From contig CAJYIG010000292.1 of assembly GCA_913774725.1 (NCBI GenBank), positions 1-7,741 on the forward strand: a DNA stretch of 7,741 bases, given 5' to 3'. The translations under genes and the position numbers were made by a program. Each line of letters opens with the position of its first letter. The first letter of the stretch is position 1. The stretch comes from an uncultured Curtobacterium sp. Lineage in GTDB: Bacteria; Actinomycetota; Actinomycetes; Actinomycetales; Microbacteriaceae. A model generated the notes under the pieces. It was given only the letters and a program-made list of their open reading frames with translations, was not told the DNA's origin and made no database searches. Below are positions 1 to 5,928 of the stretch, one piece after another.

Positions 1-891
1 TACGCCGACAAGATCAACCGCGTCGGCATCCGCATCCAGGACATCTTCGACGAGAACATCCTGCGGCAGAAGGTCGAAGCGGCCCTCGACCAGAAGAACC
101 ACCTGCTGGTCAAGGTCTTCAACCGCCGCGCGATCGACGCGGACGAGGTCGTCGAGTCGCTGCTGTCCTTCGCCGAGCGCCTGCGCCCGATGGTCGCCGA
201 CACCGCACTCGAGATCCACCGGGCGCTCGAGCGGGGCGACCCCGTCCTGTTCGAGGCCGGCCAGGCCACGATGCTCGACGTCGACCACGGCACCTACCCG
301 TTCGTGACGTCGTCGTCGGCGACCGCCGGCGGTGCCGCGACCGGCTCGGGGATCGGCCCGGGCAAGCTCGAGCGCATCATCGGCATCGTCAAGGCGTACA
401 CGACGCGCGTCGGCGCCGGCCCGTTCCCGACCGAGCTGTTCGACGAGTCGGGGGAGTTCCTCCGCGCCAACGGCTTCGAGTTCGGCACCACGACCGGTCG
501 TCCGCGTCGCTGTGGCTGGTACGACGCCCCGATCGCCCGGTACACGGCGCGGATCAACGGCGTGACCGACTTCGTGCTGACGAAGCTCGACGTGCTGACC
601 GGCCTCGAGACAATCCCGGTCTGCGTGGCGTACGAGGTCGACGGCGAGCGTGTGGACGAGGTCCCCGTGAACCAGTCGGACTTCCACCACGCGAAGCCGA
701 TCTACGAGGAGTTCCCCGGCTGGACCGAGGACATCACCGGCGCCCGCTCGTTCGAGGACCTGCCGAAGACCGCGCAGGACTACGTGCTGGCGATCGAGGC
801 GATGTCCGGCGCGCGGATCTCGGCGATCGGTGTCGGCCCGGGCCGTGACGCGATCGTCGTCCGCCACGACCTGCTCGGCGCGGCGTCCTGA
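1..891 (+). CDS. purA: Adenylosuccinate synthase, C-terminal 296 residues (5' end outside window)
   Basis: This enzyme joins IMP and aspartate with GTP hydrolysis to make adenylosuccinate, the first committed step from IMP to AMP, in the cytoplasm. The reading frame is open from the first base, and the missing part (roughly 130 residues) would carry the N-terminal GDEGKGK P-loop, which is therefore not visible. Family signatures that are visible include the segment around [14 protein letters not shown] (about residues 90-103 of the fragment) followed by [13 protein letters not shown], then [29 protein letters not shown], and the C-terminal [12 protein letters not shown]. The usual GGQAT or GAQGT stretch before LDVDHGT reads AGQAT here, a conservative change. 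The phosphatase gene begins 2 bp after its stop, so the two are probably co-transcribed. Identification is secure; the gene looks intact as far as it is seen. Confidence 0.98.
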   Translation, partial: YADKINRVGIRIQDIFDENILRQKVEAALDQKNHLLVKVFNRRAIDADEVVESLLSFAERLRPMVADTALEIHRALERGDPVLFEAGQATMLDVDHGTYPFVTSSSATAGGAATGSGIGPGKLERIIGIVKAYTTRVGAGPFPTELFDESGEFLRANGFEFGTTTGRPRRCGWYDAPIARYTARINGVTDFVLTKLDVLTGLETIPVCVAYEVDGERVDEVPVNQSDFHHAKPIYEEFPGWTEDITGARSFEDLPKTAQDYVLAIEAMSGARISAIGVGPGRDAIVVRHDLLGAAS

Positions 892-893
892 GC

Positions 894-1451
894 ATGCGGA
901 TCCTGTTCGTCTGCAGCGGCAACATCTGTCGCTCGCCCCTCGGCGCTCAGGTGCTCGAGGCGCGGCTCGGCCCGGACGCCCCGGCGTTCACGGTCGAGTC
1001 GGCCGGCACGATCGCCGACGACGGTGCGCTGATGGACGAGTCGGCTGCGGCGCAGTCGGCCCGTCTCGGCGGTGACCCGACCACGCACCGGTCGCGGTAC
1101 CTGACCGAGCAGATCGCGGCGTCGGCCGACCTCGTGCTCACCGCGGAGCGCTCGCACCGCGCCGCCGTGGTGTCGCTCGCGCCGCGGGCAGCGAAGCGGG
1201 CGTTCACGATCAAGCAGTTCGCGCGGGTGCTCGACGGGCTCGAGCCGGGGGACCTGGCCGGCATCGAGACCGCACAGGACCTGGTGGACCGGGTCGCCCG
1301 ACTGCGGGGGACCGTGCCGCCGCCCGCCGACCCGGCGGACGACGACGTTGACGACCCCTACCGCCGGTCGGAGGAGACCCACGTGCGAGTCGCCGACGAG
1401 ATCGATGCGGCACTGACCCCGATCGCGGACGCCCTGCGCGCGCTGCGCTGA
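894..1451 (+). CDS. Low-molecular-weight protein tyrosine phosphatase (Wzb/Etp-like)
   Basis: A cytoplasmic cysteine-based phosphatase of 185 residues. The phosphate-binding loop CSGNICRS (C7 to S14) lies at the extreme N-terminus after the MRILFV strand and matches C-x5-R, with C7 as nucleophile and R13 as phosphate ligand. The general-acid motif is DPY (D154-P155-Y156), in the usual C-terminal place. The protein is longer than the approximately 145-165 residues of classical members; the extra length is mainly before the DPY motif (about residues 136-153, rich in Pro and Asp). In capsule and exopolysaccharide systems such enzymes dephosphorylate the BY-kinase tyrosine tail, and a BY-kinase gene begins about 2 kb downstream, so that substrate is an inference from proximity. 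The ATG follows the purA stop by 2 bp with only a weak Shine-Dalgarno, which suggests translational coupling. An arsenate reductase of the same fold is a less likely alternative. Confidence 0.93.
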   Translation: MRILFVCSGNICRSPLGAQVLEARLGPDAPAFTVESAGTIADDGALMDESAAAQSARLGGDPTTHRSRYLTEQIAASADLVLTAERSHRAAVVSLAPRAAKRAFTIKQFARVLDGLEPGDLAGIETAQDLVDRVARLRGTVPPPADPADDDVDDPYRRSEETHVRVADEIDAALTPIADALRALR

Positions 1452-1460
1452 CGGTGTTGC

Positions 1461-1499
1461 ACGTCGAAGCCCCCGCCGTCGTGGCGGGGGCTTCGACGT
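1461..1499. terminator. Perfect 17-bp stem hairpin between convergent genes, probable bidirectional terminator
   Basis: The arms 1461-1477 and 1483-1499 are exact reverse complements and enclose a 5-nt loop (gtcgt). The stem includes a CCCCCGCC/GGCGGGGG block. It starts 9 nt after the phosphatase stop and ends 6 nt from the stop of the opposite-strand NERD gene, exactly where one terminator could serve both directions. There is no T tract on either side, which is common for terminators in high-GC Actinobacteria; termination itself is inferred. Confidence 0.85.
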
Positions 1500-1505
1500 C
1501 TCGGC

Positions 1506-2504
1506 TCACGCCTCCGGAAGGCGGTACGTCCCGACGGTGATGGTGTGCGCGCCCTGGCCGGCCAGCTGTCGCACGACGGCGTCGGTGCGTGCACGGTTCG
1601 GCACGGCGTGCTTGCGCGCCAGGTCGGTGACCAGCCCGCGCAGCTCGTTGTCGTTCGTCACGACGGCCGTCGTTGCCGAACGTCCGGTCGGTGTCGTGCT
1701 CGTGCTGCGGTCCTCCGGGTTGACGTACGCCGCGGCATCGCCGGAGTAGAACACGCACGAGTCGACCCACTGCGGCCCGTTGCCGTCCGCGTTGGCCAGG
1801 AACCGTTGCAGGCGTCGGGCCTGCTGTCGGACCTGACGCGTCGGGGCGTTCCCGCCGGATTGCACACGGACCTGCCACCAGTGCTCGACGTCGTCGGCGG
1901 AGTCGAGCACCCGACGGCTGCGCACCTGGATCGCGAACGACCCGGTCAGCGACGACTCGTCGAGCAGGTTCCGGAAGGCGTGGTGCACGGCGCTCGGCTT
2001 GCGACCGTCGAACACGATGCCGTTCCAGCGCTTGTTCTCGATGACCAGCACGTGCCCGGACTCGAACACGAGCACGTGGTCGAGCTGGGCGGCGTAGCTG
2101 CGGTCGCGGTCCCGTTCGCCCTGGGCAACGGGCACGAAGACGACGTTGGTCAGCAGCGCGCCGTTGATGCCGGCTGCTTTGCAGACCTCGAGGATCGTGC
2201 GCTGCGAGGCCTCCTCCCAGCGCATGCCGGTGCGGGCGAGGGCGCGACCGGCTTCGGCTTCGGCGAGGGCCTGCTGGCGGGACGCCTCGGCGCCGGCGAG
2301 CTGTCGCGCGTGCTCCGCGTCGGCGACTGCGGTCCGCTCGCGGTGTTCGCGTTCGAGGGTGCCGGTGCGGTGGTCCAGCCGGACCTCGGCGTCGGAGAGG
2401 GCGGCACGGTTGGAGGACTGGGTCCGCCGCAGGACGATCACCAGGACGACCACGACGATCGCGAGCCCCCCTGCGACCACCCACGGCACGAGGTCGCTGG
2501 TCAT
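1506..2504 (-). CDS. Membrane-anchored NERD-domain protein (nuclease-related), 332 aa
   Basis: An N-terminal hydrophobic segment (about residues 7-25, followed by RR) is a likely membrane anchor. Residues about 32-92 are rich in Ala, Glu, Arg and Gln with heptad-like spacing and probably form a coiled coil. The NERD core follows: a Glu-bearing helix start (WEEAS, 96-100), the QLDHVLVF strand (140-147) and VIENKRWNG (154-162). The order D142, then E156-x-K158, fits the PD-(D/E)xK fold to which NERD domains are assigned, so residues for metal-dependent nuclease activity appear present. A hydrophobic VDSCVFYSGDA segment (247-257) is typical of the C-terminal half of the domain. No helicase or kinase domain is fused. 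The start is supported by GAGGTGG (minus strand) about 6 nt before the ATG. It lies downstream of the CPBP protease gene on the same strand with a 121-bp gap, so co-transcription is possible. Substrate and biological role are unknown. Confidence 0.88.
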   Translation of the reverse strand: MTSDLVPWVVAGGLAIVVVVLVIVLRRTQSSNRAALSDAEVRLDHRTGTLEREHRERTAVADAEHARQLAGAEASRQQALAEAEAGRALARTGMRWEEASQRTILEVCKAAGINGALLTNVVFVPVAQGERDRDRSYAAQLDHVLVFESGHVLVIENKRWNGIVFDGRKPSAVHHAFRNLLDESSLTGSFAIQVRSRRVLDSADDVEHWWQVRVQSGGNAPTRQVRQQARRLQRFLANADGNGPQWVDSCVFYSGDAAAYVNPEDRSTSTTPTGRSATTAVVTNDNELRGLVTDLARKHAVPNRARTDAVVRQLAGQGAHTITVGTYRLPEA

Positions 2505-2572
2505 GGGACCACCTCACCACGACGTAGCGCGCGCGGGGCCGCGGGCTGCGGCGAGTCCGGCAGGACGCCGTG

Positions 2573-2647
2573 GGGTCAGCGCATCCAGGCCGCTCCGGGG
2601 TCAGCGCACCCGGACCGCTCCTGGGTCAGCGCGGCCAGGTCGCGACG
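2573..2647. repeat. Three degenerate 25-bp tandem repeats overlapping the 3' end of the CPBP gene
   Basis: The core GGGTCAGCGC recurs exactly at 2573, 2598 and 2623, a strict 25-bp period. Units 1 and 2 agree at 21 of 25 positions and units 1 and 3 at 20 of 25. In the third unit the core contains the stop codon of the minus-strand protease gene, so the first two units look like duplications of that gene's last codons into the intergenic gap toward the NERD gene. The period is not a multiple of three. Confidence 0.75.
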
Positions 2648-3345
2648 ACCGCCACCGCGTTGAACAGCACGTGCGCCACGATCGCGCCCCCGATGCGGTT
2701 CGTCATCGCGACCAGGGTGCCGGTGAGCAGCCCGAGCACGAAGGTCGTCAGGAACACCTGCACCCCGCCGAGCGACGTCGTCGCCGAACCCAGGAACAGG
2801 TGCGAGAGCGCGAACAGGAACGCCGTCACCAGGACGGCGAGCCAGCGTGTCCGGGGCGTGAGCTCCACGGCGAGCAGACGCTGGAAGAGCCCGCGGAAGA
2901 AGAGTTCCTCGAGCACGGGGCTGATCAGCACGATGCCGACCGCCGACACGAGCAGTAGACCAACGTCCGGGGTTCCGAGCGACGGCGCGGGCTGCAGACC
3001 GGTCGTCCCGGTGAACGACAGCGCGAGCACGGCGTCGAACACCCGCGTCAGGATGACGATCCCGAGCGCGAACACGAGGTCGCCGAGGTCGATGCGGAAG
3101 CGTCCGAACAGGTCGCGGCCCGTCCGCCGCACGACCCAGACGATGCCGAACACGAGCGGCACCCACACCGCGACGTCGCCGAGCAGGACCTGGAGCACCG
3201 GCCCGGGGACCGCGCCGCGCAGCGTCAGGTTGCTGACGATCCGCGCGAGCACGACGGCCACGACGAGGGCGACCAGCAGGGCGACGAGGTCGCGTTGCCG
3301 GGCGGTCGAGGTCTCGCTGGCGGCCACTTCCGGCTCGGAGGTCAT
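2626..3345 (-). CDS. CPBP (CAAX/Abi-type) family intramembrane metalloprotease, 239 aa
   Basis: A polytopic membrane protein with hydrophobic stretches at about residues 20-36, 55-72, 90-110, 127-145, 166-181, 193-213 and 220-236. The three family motifs are present in order: EELFFR (E146, E147, R151), FALSH (F178 with H182 four later) and HVLFN (H225, N229). These glutamates and histidines are the expected catalytic residues of the Rce1-like fold. Family members process prenylated proteins in eukaryotes; in bacteria roles include bacteriocin self-immunity and processing of membrane substrates, but for this copy no substrate is evident. Length is typical. No strong Shine-Dalgarno precedes the ATG at 3343-3345. 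An in-frame GTG six codons in is an alternative start, which would not affect the domain. The gene diverges from the polysaccharide operon and lies upstream of the NERD gene on the same strand. Confidence 0.9.
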   Translation of the reverse strand: MTSEPEVAASETSTARQRDLVALLVALVVAVVLARIVSNLTLRGAVPGPVLQVLLGDVAVWVPLVFGIVWVVRRTGRDLFGRFRIDLGDLVFALGIVILTRVFDAVLALSFTGTTGLQPAPSLGTPDVGLLLVSAVGIVLISPVLEELFFRGLFQRLLAVELTPRTRWLAVLVTAFLFALSHLFLGSATTSLGGVQVFLTTFVLGLLTGTLVAMTNRIGGAIVAHVLFNAVAVVATWPR

Positions 3346-3451
3346 GGGGCGAGCGTAGAGGACCCCGGAGGCCGGATCGAGAAAACAGCCGAGCGAGTCT
3401 CATCCGTGTGGCACTATTTGAATGCCGTCTGCTGGGACAACCCTCGCGGAA

Positions 3452-3470
3452 CCTGTGAAGGGACCACAGG
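3452..3470 (+). promoter_or_regulatory. Small hairpin in the leader of the BY-kinase gene
   Basis: The arms CCTGTG (3452-3457) and CACAGG (3465-3470) are perfectly complementary around a 7-nt loop, 13 nt before the Shine-Dalgarno of the GTG start. It could be an operator half-site pair or an mRNA structure in the 5' leader. The stem is short, so it may be chance. Confidence 0.3.
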
Positions 3471-3483
3471 AACGGCGAGGATC

Positions 3484-3492
3484 GGGGAAGGA
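3484..3492 (+). promoter_or_regulatory. Ribosome binding site that favours the GTG 3500 start
   Basis: GGGGAAGGA is followed by 7 nt and then GTG at 3500-3502, an ideal arrangement. The in-frame ATG at 3422 is preceded by ggcactatttga, which has no Shine-Dalgarno character. The GTG start also places the protein's first residues directly at the ELRDYITVLRKGW segment, where Wzz-type proteins normally begin. Confidence 0.75.
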
Positions 3493-3499
3493 CGGCCGC

Positions 3500-4948
3500 G
3501 TGGAACTGCGCGACTACATCACAGTGCTCCGCAAGGGGTGGGTGCTCATCGTGGTGCTCGCCCTGGTGGGGGTGGCTGCCGCAGCCGGCTTCTCCCTGCT
3601 GAAGAAGCCGGTCTACTCCGCCTCCGCACAGGTGTTCGTGTCGACGGAGACGTCAGGAAGCGCGAGCGACCTGGCGCAGGGCAACACGTTCACGCAGCAG
3701 CGCGTGCTCACGTACTCGAACCTGGTGCAGACGCCGATCGTGCTCCTCCCGGTCATCTCGTCACTCGGACTCGACATGAACGCCGACCAGCTCGCGAAGA
3801 TGGTGTCCGCGACCGCTCCCACGAGTACGACACTCATCTCGATCTCCGTCAACGACACCGACCCGGTGCGGGCGACCGAGATCGCGAACGCGACGTCGCA
3901 GAGCCTGACGAACGTCGTCGAGAAGATCGAGGCCACCGACGCCGACGGCACGAGCACGGTGAAGCTCACCCGGGTGAAGCAGGCCGACGTGCCGCTGACG
4001 CCGGTCAGCCCGAACGTCCCCGTCAACATCGTGCTCGGCCTGCTGGTCGGCCTGGCACTCGGTATCGGTATCGCAGTGCTGCGCGAGACGCTCGACAACC
4101 GGGTCCGTACGGAGCAGGACGTCGAGAAGATCAGCGACAAGCCCGTCGTCGGCGGTATCGCCTACGACAGCAAGGCGTCGGAGCGACCGCTCATCGTGCA
4201 GGTCGATCCTCGCAGCCCGCGTGCCGAGTCCTTCCGCACGCTCCGAACGAACCTGCAGTTCCTCGACCTCGGCACCGGCTCGCGTACCTTCGTCATGACG
4301 TCGTCCGTGCAGTCCGAGGGCAAGAGCACCACGGTCGCCAACCTGGCCATCGCGCTCGACAGTGCGGGCTTCAAGGTGATCCTGATCGACGCCGACCTCC
4401 GCCGTCCCCGCGTCGGCGAGTACATGGAGGTCGACAGCGCCGCAGGGCTCACCGACGTGTTGATCGGGCGCGCAACACTCGAGGACGTTGCGCAGCCCTG
4501 GGGACGCGGCAACCTCGTGGTCCTGCCCGCCGGCCAGATCCCGCCAAATCCGTCCGAACTCCTCGGGTCGAAAGCGATGCAAGACCTGATCGGCGCGCTC
4601 GAGCAGCAGTTCGACTACGTCCTGTTTGATGCGCCCCCGCTGCTGCCCGTTACCGACGCCGCGATCCTGTCGAAGAAGGCGTCCGGCGCGATCCTCGCGG
4701 TCGCAGCGGGTAAGACCCACAAGGGCCAGCTCGCTGCGGCGGTCGCCTCGCTCGAGAACGTCGGCGCCCCGATCGCCGGTTTCGTCATCACCATGATGCC
4801 GCTCAGGGGCCCGGGAGCCTACGGCTACGGCCGCTACGGCTACGGCTACGGGTACGGCGTGGACGAGTCGGAGCCCGCGCCGCGGCCCGTACAGTCCTCC
4901 GGCAAGAGCCGCGGCAAGCTCGGCGTCGTCCGCCGCGCCGAACGCTGA
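3500..4948 (+). CDS. Fused Wzz chain-length determinant / BY-kinase (bacterial tyrosine kinase) for polysaccharide export
   Basis: A 482-residue inner-membrane co-polymerase with a cytoplasmic kinase. The Wzz part has a short N-terminal ELRDYITVLRKGW, TM1 (about 14-34), an extracellular loop, and the PLTPVSPNVP motif before TM2 (about 175-194). The kinase follows, with Walker A in SVQSEGKSTT (K275, S276, T277), Walker A' in ILIDADLRRPR (D297, D299) and Walker B in VLFDAPP (D377). The C-terminus carries six tyrosines in a Gly-Tyr cluster (Y441, 443, 446, 448, 450, 452), the expected autophosphorylation sites, then a 30-residue charged tail. Walker A has Q-S where many BY-kinases have P-G. The single-polypeptide layout is that of proteobacterial Wzc rather than the split CapA/CapB of Firmicutes, and is also common in Actinobacteria. 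It controls polymer length and export by phosphorylation cycles. It is the first gene of the operon, 13 bp before the next gene. Confidence 0.95.
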   Translation: MELRDYITVLRKGWVLIVVLALVGVAAAAGFSLLKKPVYSASAQVFVSTETSGSASDLAQGNTFTQQRVLTYSNLVQTPIVLLPVISSLGLDMNADQLAKMVSATAPTSTTLISISVNDTDPVRATEIANATSQSLTNVVEKIEATDADGTSTVKLTRVKQADVPLTPVSPNVPVNIVLGLLVGLALGIGIAVLRETLDNRVRTEQDVEKISDKPVVGGIAYDSKASERPLIVQVDPRSPRAESFRTLRTNLQFLDLGTGSRTFVMTSSVQSEGKSTTVANLAIALDSAGFKVILIDADLRRPRVGEYMEVDSAAGLTDVLIGRATLEDVAQPWGRGNLVVLPAGQIPPNPSELLGSKAMQDLIGALEQQFDYVLFDAPPLLPVTDAAILSKKASGAILAVAAGKTHKGQLAAAVASLENVGAPIAGFVITMMPLRGPGAYGYGRYGYGYGYGVDESEPAPRPVQSSGKSRGKLGVVRRAER

Positions 4949-4961
4949 GGGTGGCCGCCGG

Positions 4962-5915
4962 ATGAGTCCGCGCCGAGGGGGCCGAAGCCTTGGCCGAACA
5001 CTGCCGCGCACCACGCTGATCGGCATGGCTGTCGTCGTCGTCGCACTCGTCGTCGTCGACGTCGTACTCGTCGCCCTGGCGCTCGCGCGTACCGCGCCGG
5101 AGGCGGCGGGACAGCCTCGGCCGGCTCCCACCTTCGGAACGACCGCGACTGCCCCCGCGACGCCCGGGCAGTCTCCGTCTGCGTCGGCGACCGCTGAGCC
5201 TGGTACAGACGGCGCAACGTCCACCAGCCGTCTGCTGTCCGCGATCGACGGTCTGGATGCTTGGCGCGCCTCCAGTACGACCTGTGCCGATCCCGAGGTG
5301 GTGCTGGAGCACACGACCGATGGCGGGAAGAAGTGGCAGGCGGTCGAGCTCGACACTGAGGTGCGCACGATCGCTGCGCTGCGCGCCACGTCGTCCGGGG
5401 TGTCCGTGCTGGTCGGAACCGGCGACGCGTGCGCGACCGAGGTTCGGACTTCCACCGACGACGGCAGGACCTGGGCCGCCGGTGCCGCCGGTGCCGCCGG
5501 TGCCGGGATAACCGAGCAGGGGCTCGTCCTCGGTGATGACCTTGTCGACCCGCCCTGCGACGACCCGGCGGATGCTTTCCGCGGTGAGAGCACGACGCTC
5601 GTCGCCTGCGACGACCAGCTCGACTGGCGCTCGGGGACGGGCACCTGGGTCACGGTGCCCGTCGACGGTGTGCGAGCGATTGCCGTCGATGGTGGCGAGT
5701 ACACGCTGGCCCGCGTCGGGACCGCGAGTTGCGACGGCGTACAGATCGAGACCATGCGCGCCTCCGGTGTGACGGCGGCGACGACGACCATACCCATCGG
5801 ATGCAACCCAGTGTCGACCGAGCGTCCGATCTCGCTCGACCGAACAGGACAGGACGTGTGGATGTGGTCCGGTGACGGCGTGGCCATCTCGAAGAACGGC
5901 GGCGCGACATGGTGA
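4962..5915 (+). CDS. Membrane-anchored Asp-box (beta-propeller-like) surface protein of unknown function
   Basis: The basic N-terminus (RRGGRSLGRTLPR) and one strong hydrophobic segment (about 20-42) predict an anchor with the rest outside the cell. Residues 43-90 are an Ala/Pro/Thr/Ser linker. The domain has three Asp-boxes (S/T-x-D/N-x-G-x-x-W): TTDGGKKW (118-125), STDDGRTW (164-171) and SKNGGATW (310-317), plus a degenerate SGTGTW (224-229). Spacings of about 46 residues, or multiples of 44-58, suggest a small propeller. Cysteines 108, 157 and 216 each lie 13-17 residues before an Asp-box Trp, and C257 precedes a degenerate repeat; with C199 and C281 there are six. The protein ends exactly on the last Trp. 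Asp-boxes occur in sialidases and many non-enzymatic propellers; no sialidase RIP motif or Arg triad was seen, so an enzyme role is not claimed. GAGGGTGG lies 7 nt before the ATG. Operon position suggests a role in polysaccharide assembly or retention. Confidence 0.85.
   Translation: MSPRRGGRSLGRTLPRTTLIGMAVVVVALVVVDVVLVALALARTAPEAAGQPRPAPTFGTTATAPATPGQSPSASATAEPGTDGATSTSRLLSAIDGLDAWRASSTTCADPEVVLEHTTDGGKKWQAVELDTEVRTIAALRATSSGVSVLVGTGDACATEVRTSTDDGRTWAAGAAGAAGAGITEQGLVLGDDLVDPPCDDPADAFRGESTTLVACDDQLDWRSGTGTWVTVPVDGVRAIAVDGGEYTLARVGTASCDGVQIETMRASGVTAATTTIPIGCNPVSTERPISLDRTGQDVWMWSGDGVAISKNGGATW
5475..5501 (+). repeat. Three exact 9-bp tandem copies of GCCGCCGGT inside the Asp-box gene
   Basis: The array encodes Ala-Ala-Gly three times (residues 172-180) directly after the second Asp-box Trp. 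The unit is a multiple of three, so changes in copy number would lengthen or shorten the loop without breaking the frame. Confidence 0.85.
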
Positions 5916-5916
5916 C

Positions 5917-5920
5917 GGAG
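5917..5920 (+). promoter_or_regulatory. Ribosome binding site that favours the TTG 5929 start
   Basis: GGAG (in context acGGAG) is followed by 8 nt and then TTG at 5929-5931. The only in-frame ATG, at 5872, lies 44 bp inside the preceding gene and would add an Arg-rich leader (PSRRTAARHGDG) that looks like out-of-frame translation. The TTG start leaves a 13-bp gap to the previous stop, as expected in a tight operon. Confidence 0.7.
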
Positions 5921-5928
5921 CGTCTCTG

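Larger units (their letters stand above)
3346..3499. promoter_or_regulatory. Divergent intergenic region, probable promoters for the polysaccharide operon and the CPBP gene
   Basis: This 154-bp gap separates two divergent genes, so it should hold promoters for both. The most AT-rich patch on the rightward side, around 3412-3423 (cactatttgaat), could be a -10 region for the operon, but no convincing -35 hexamer is visible about 17 bp upstream. No clear promoter could be picked for the leftward gene. The location is strong evidence; the individual elements are not. Confidence 0.4.

Noticed and set aside
1210..2520. A 436-codon minus-strand frame over the NERD gene, and 372- and 270-codon plus-strand frames over 1545-2958
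   Set aside because: All are Arg/Pro/Gly-rich shadows of the NERD and CPBP genes, which have recognisable motifs and proper codon bias.
2573..2647. CRISPR-like array
   Set aside because: The units are contiguous with no unique spacers, and they degenerate over three copies.
1506..3345. Calling the NERD/CPBP pair an anti-phage defence island
   Set aside because: No other defence genes, no mobile element and no insertion boundary are visible, and the base composition matches the flanks.
4962..5915. Assigning the Asp-box protein as an exo-sialidase
   Set aside because: Asp-boxes are structural. I see no RIP motif, arginine triad or Tyr/Glu pair in convincing positions, and the domain is short for a six-bladed sialidase.
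5872..5928. ATG 5872 as the start of the sugar transferase
   Set aside because: It overlaps the previous gene by 44 bp, adds an Arg-rich non-conserved leader and has no better ribosome site than TTG 5929.
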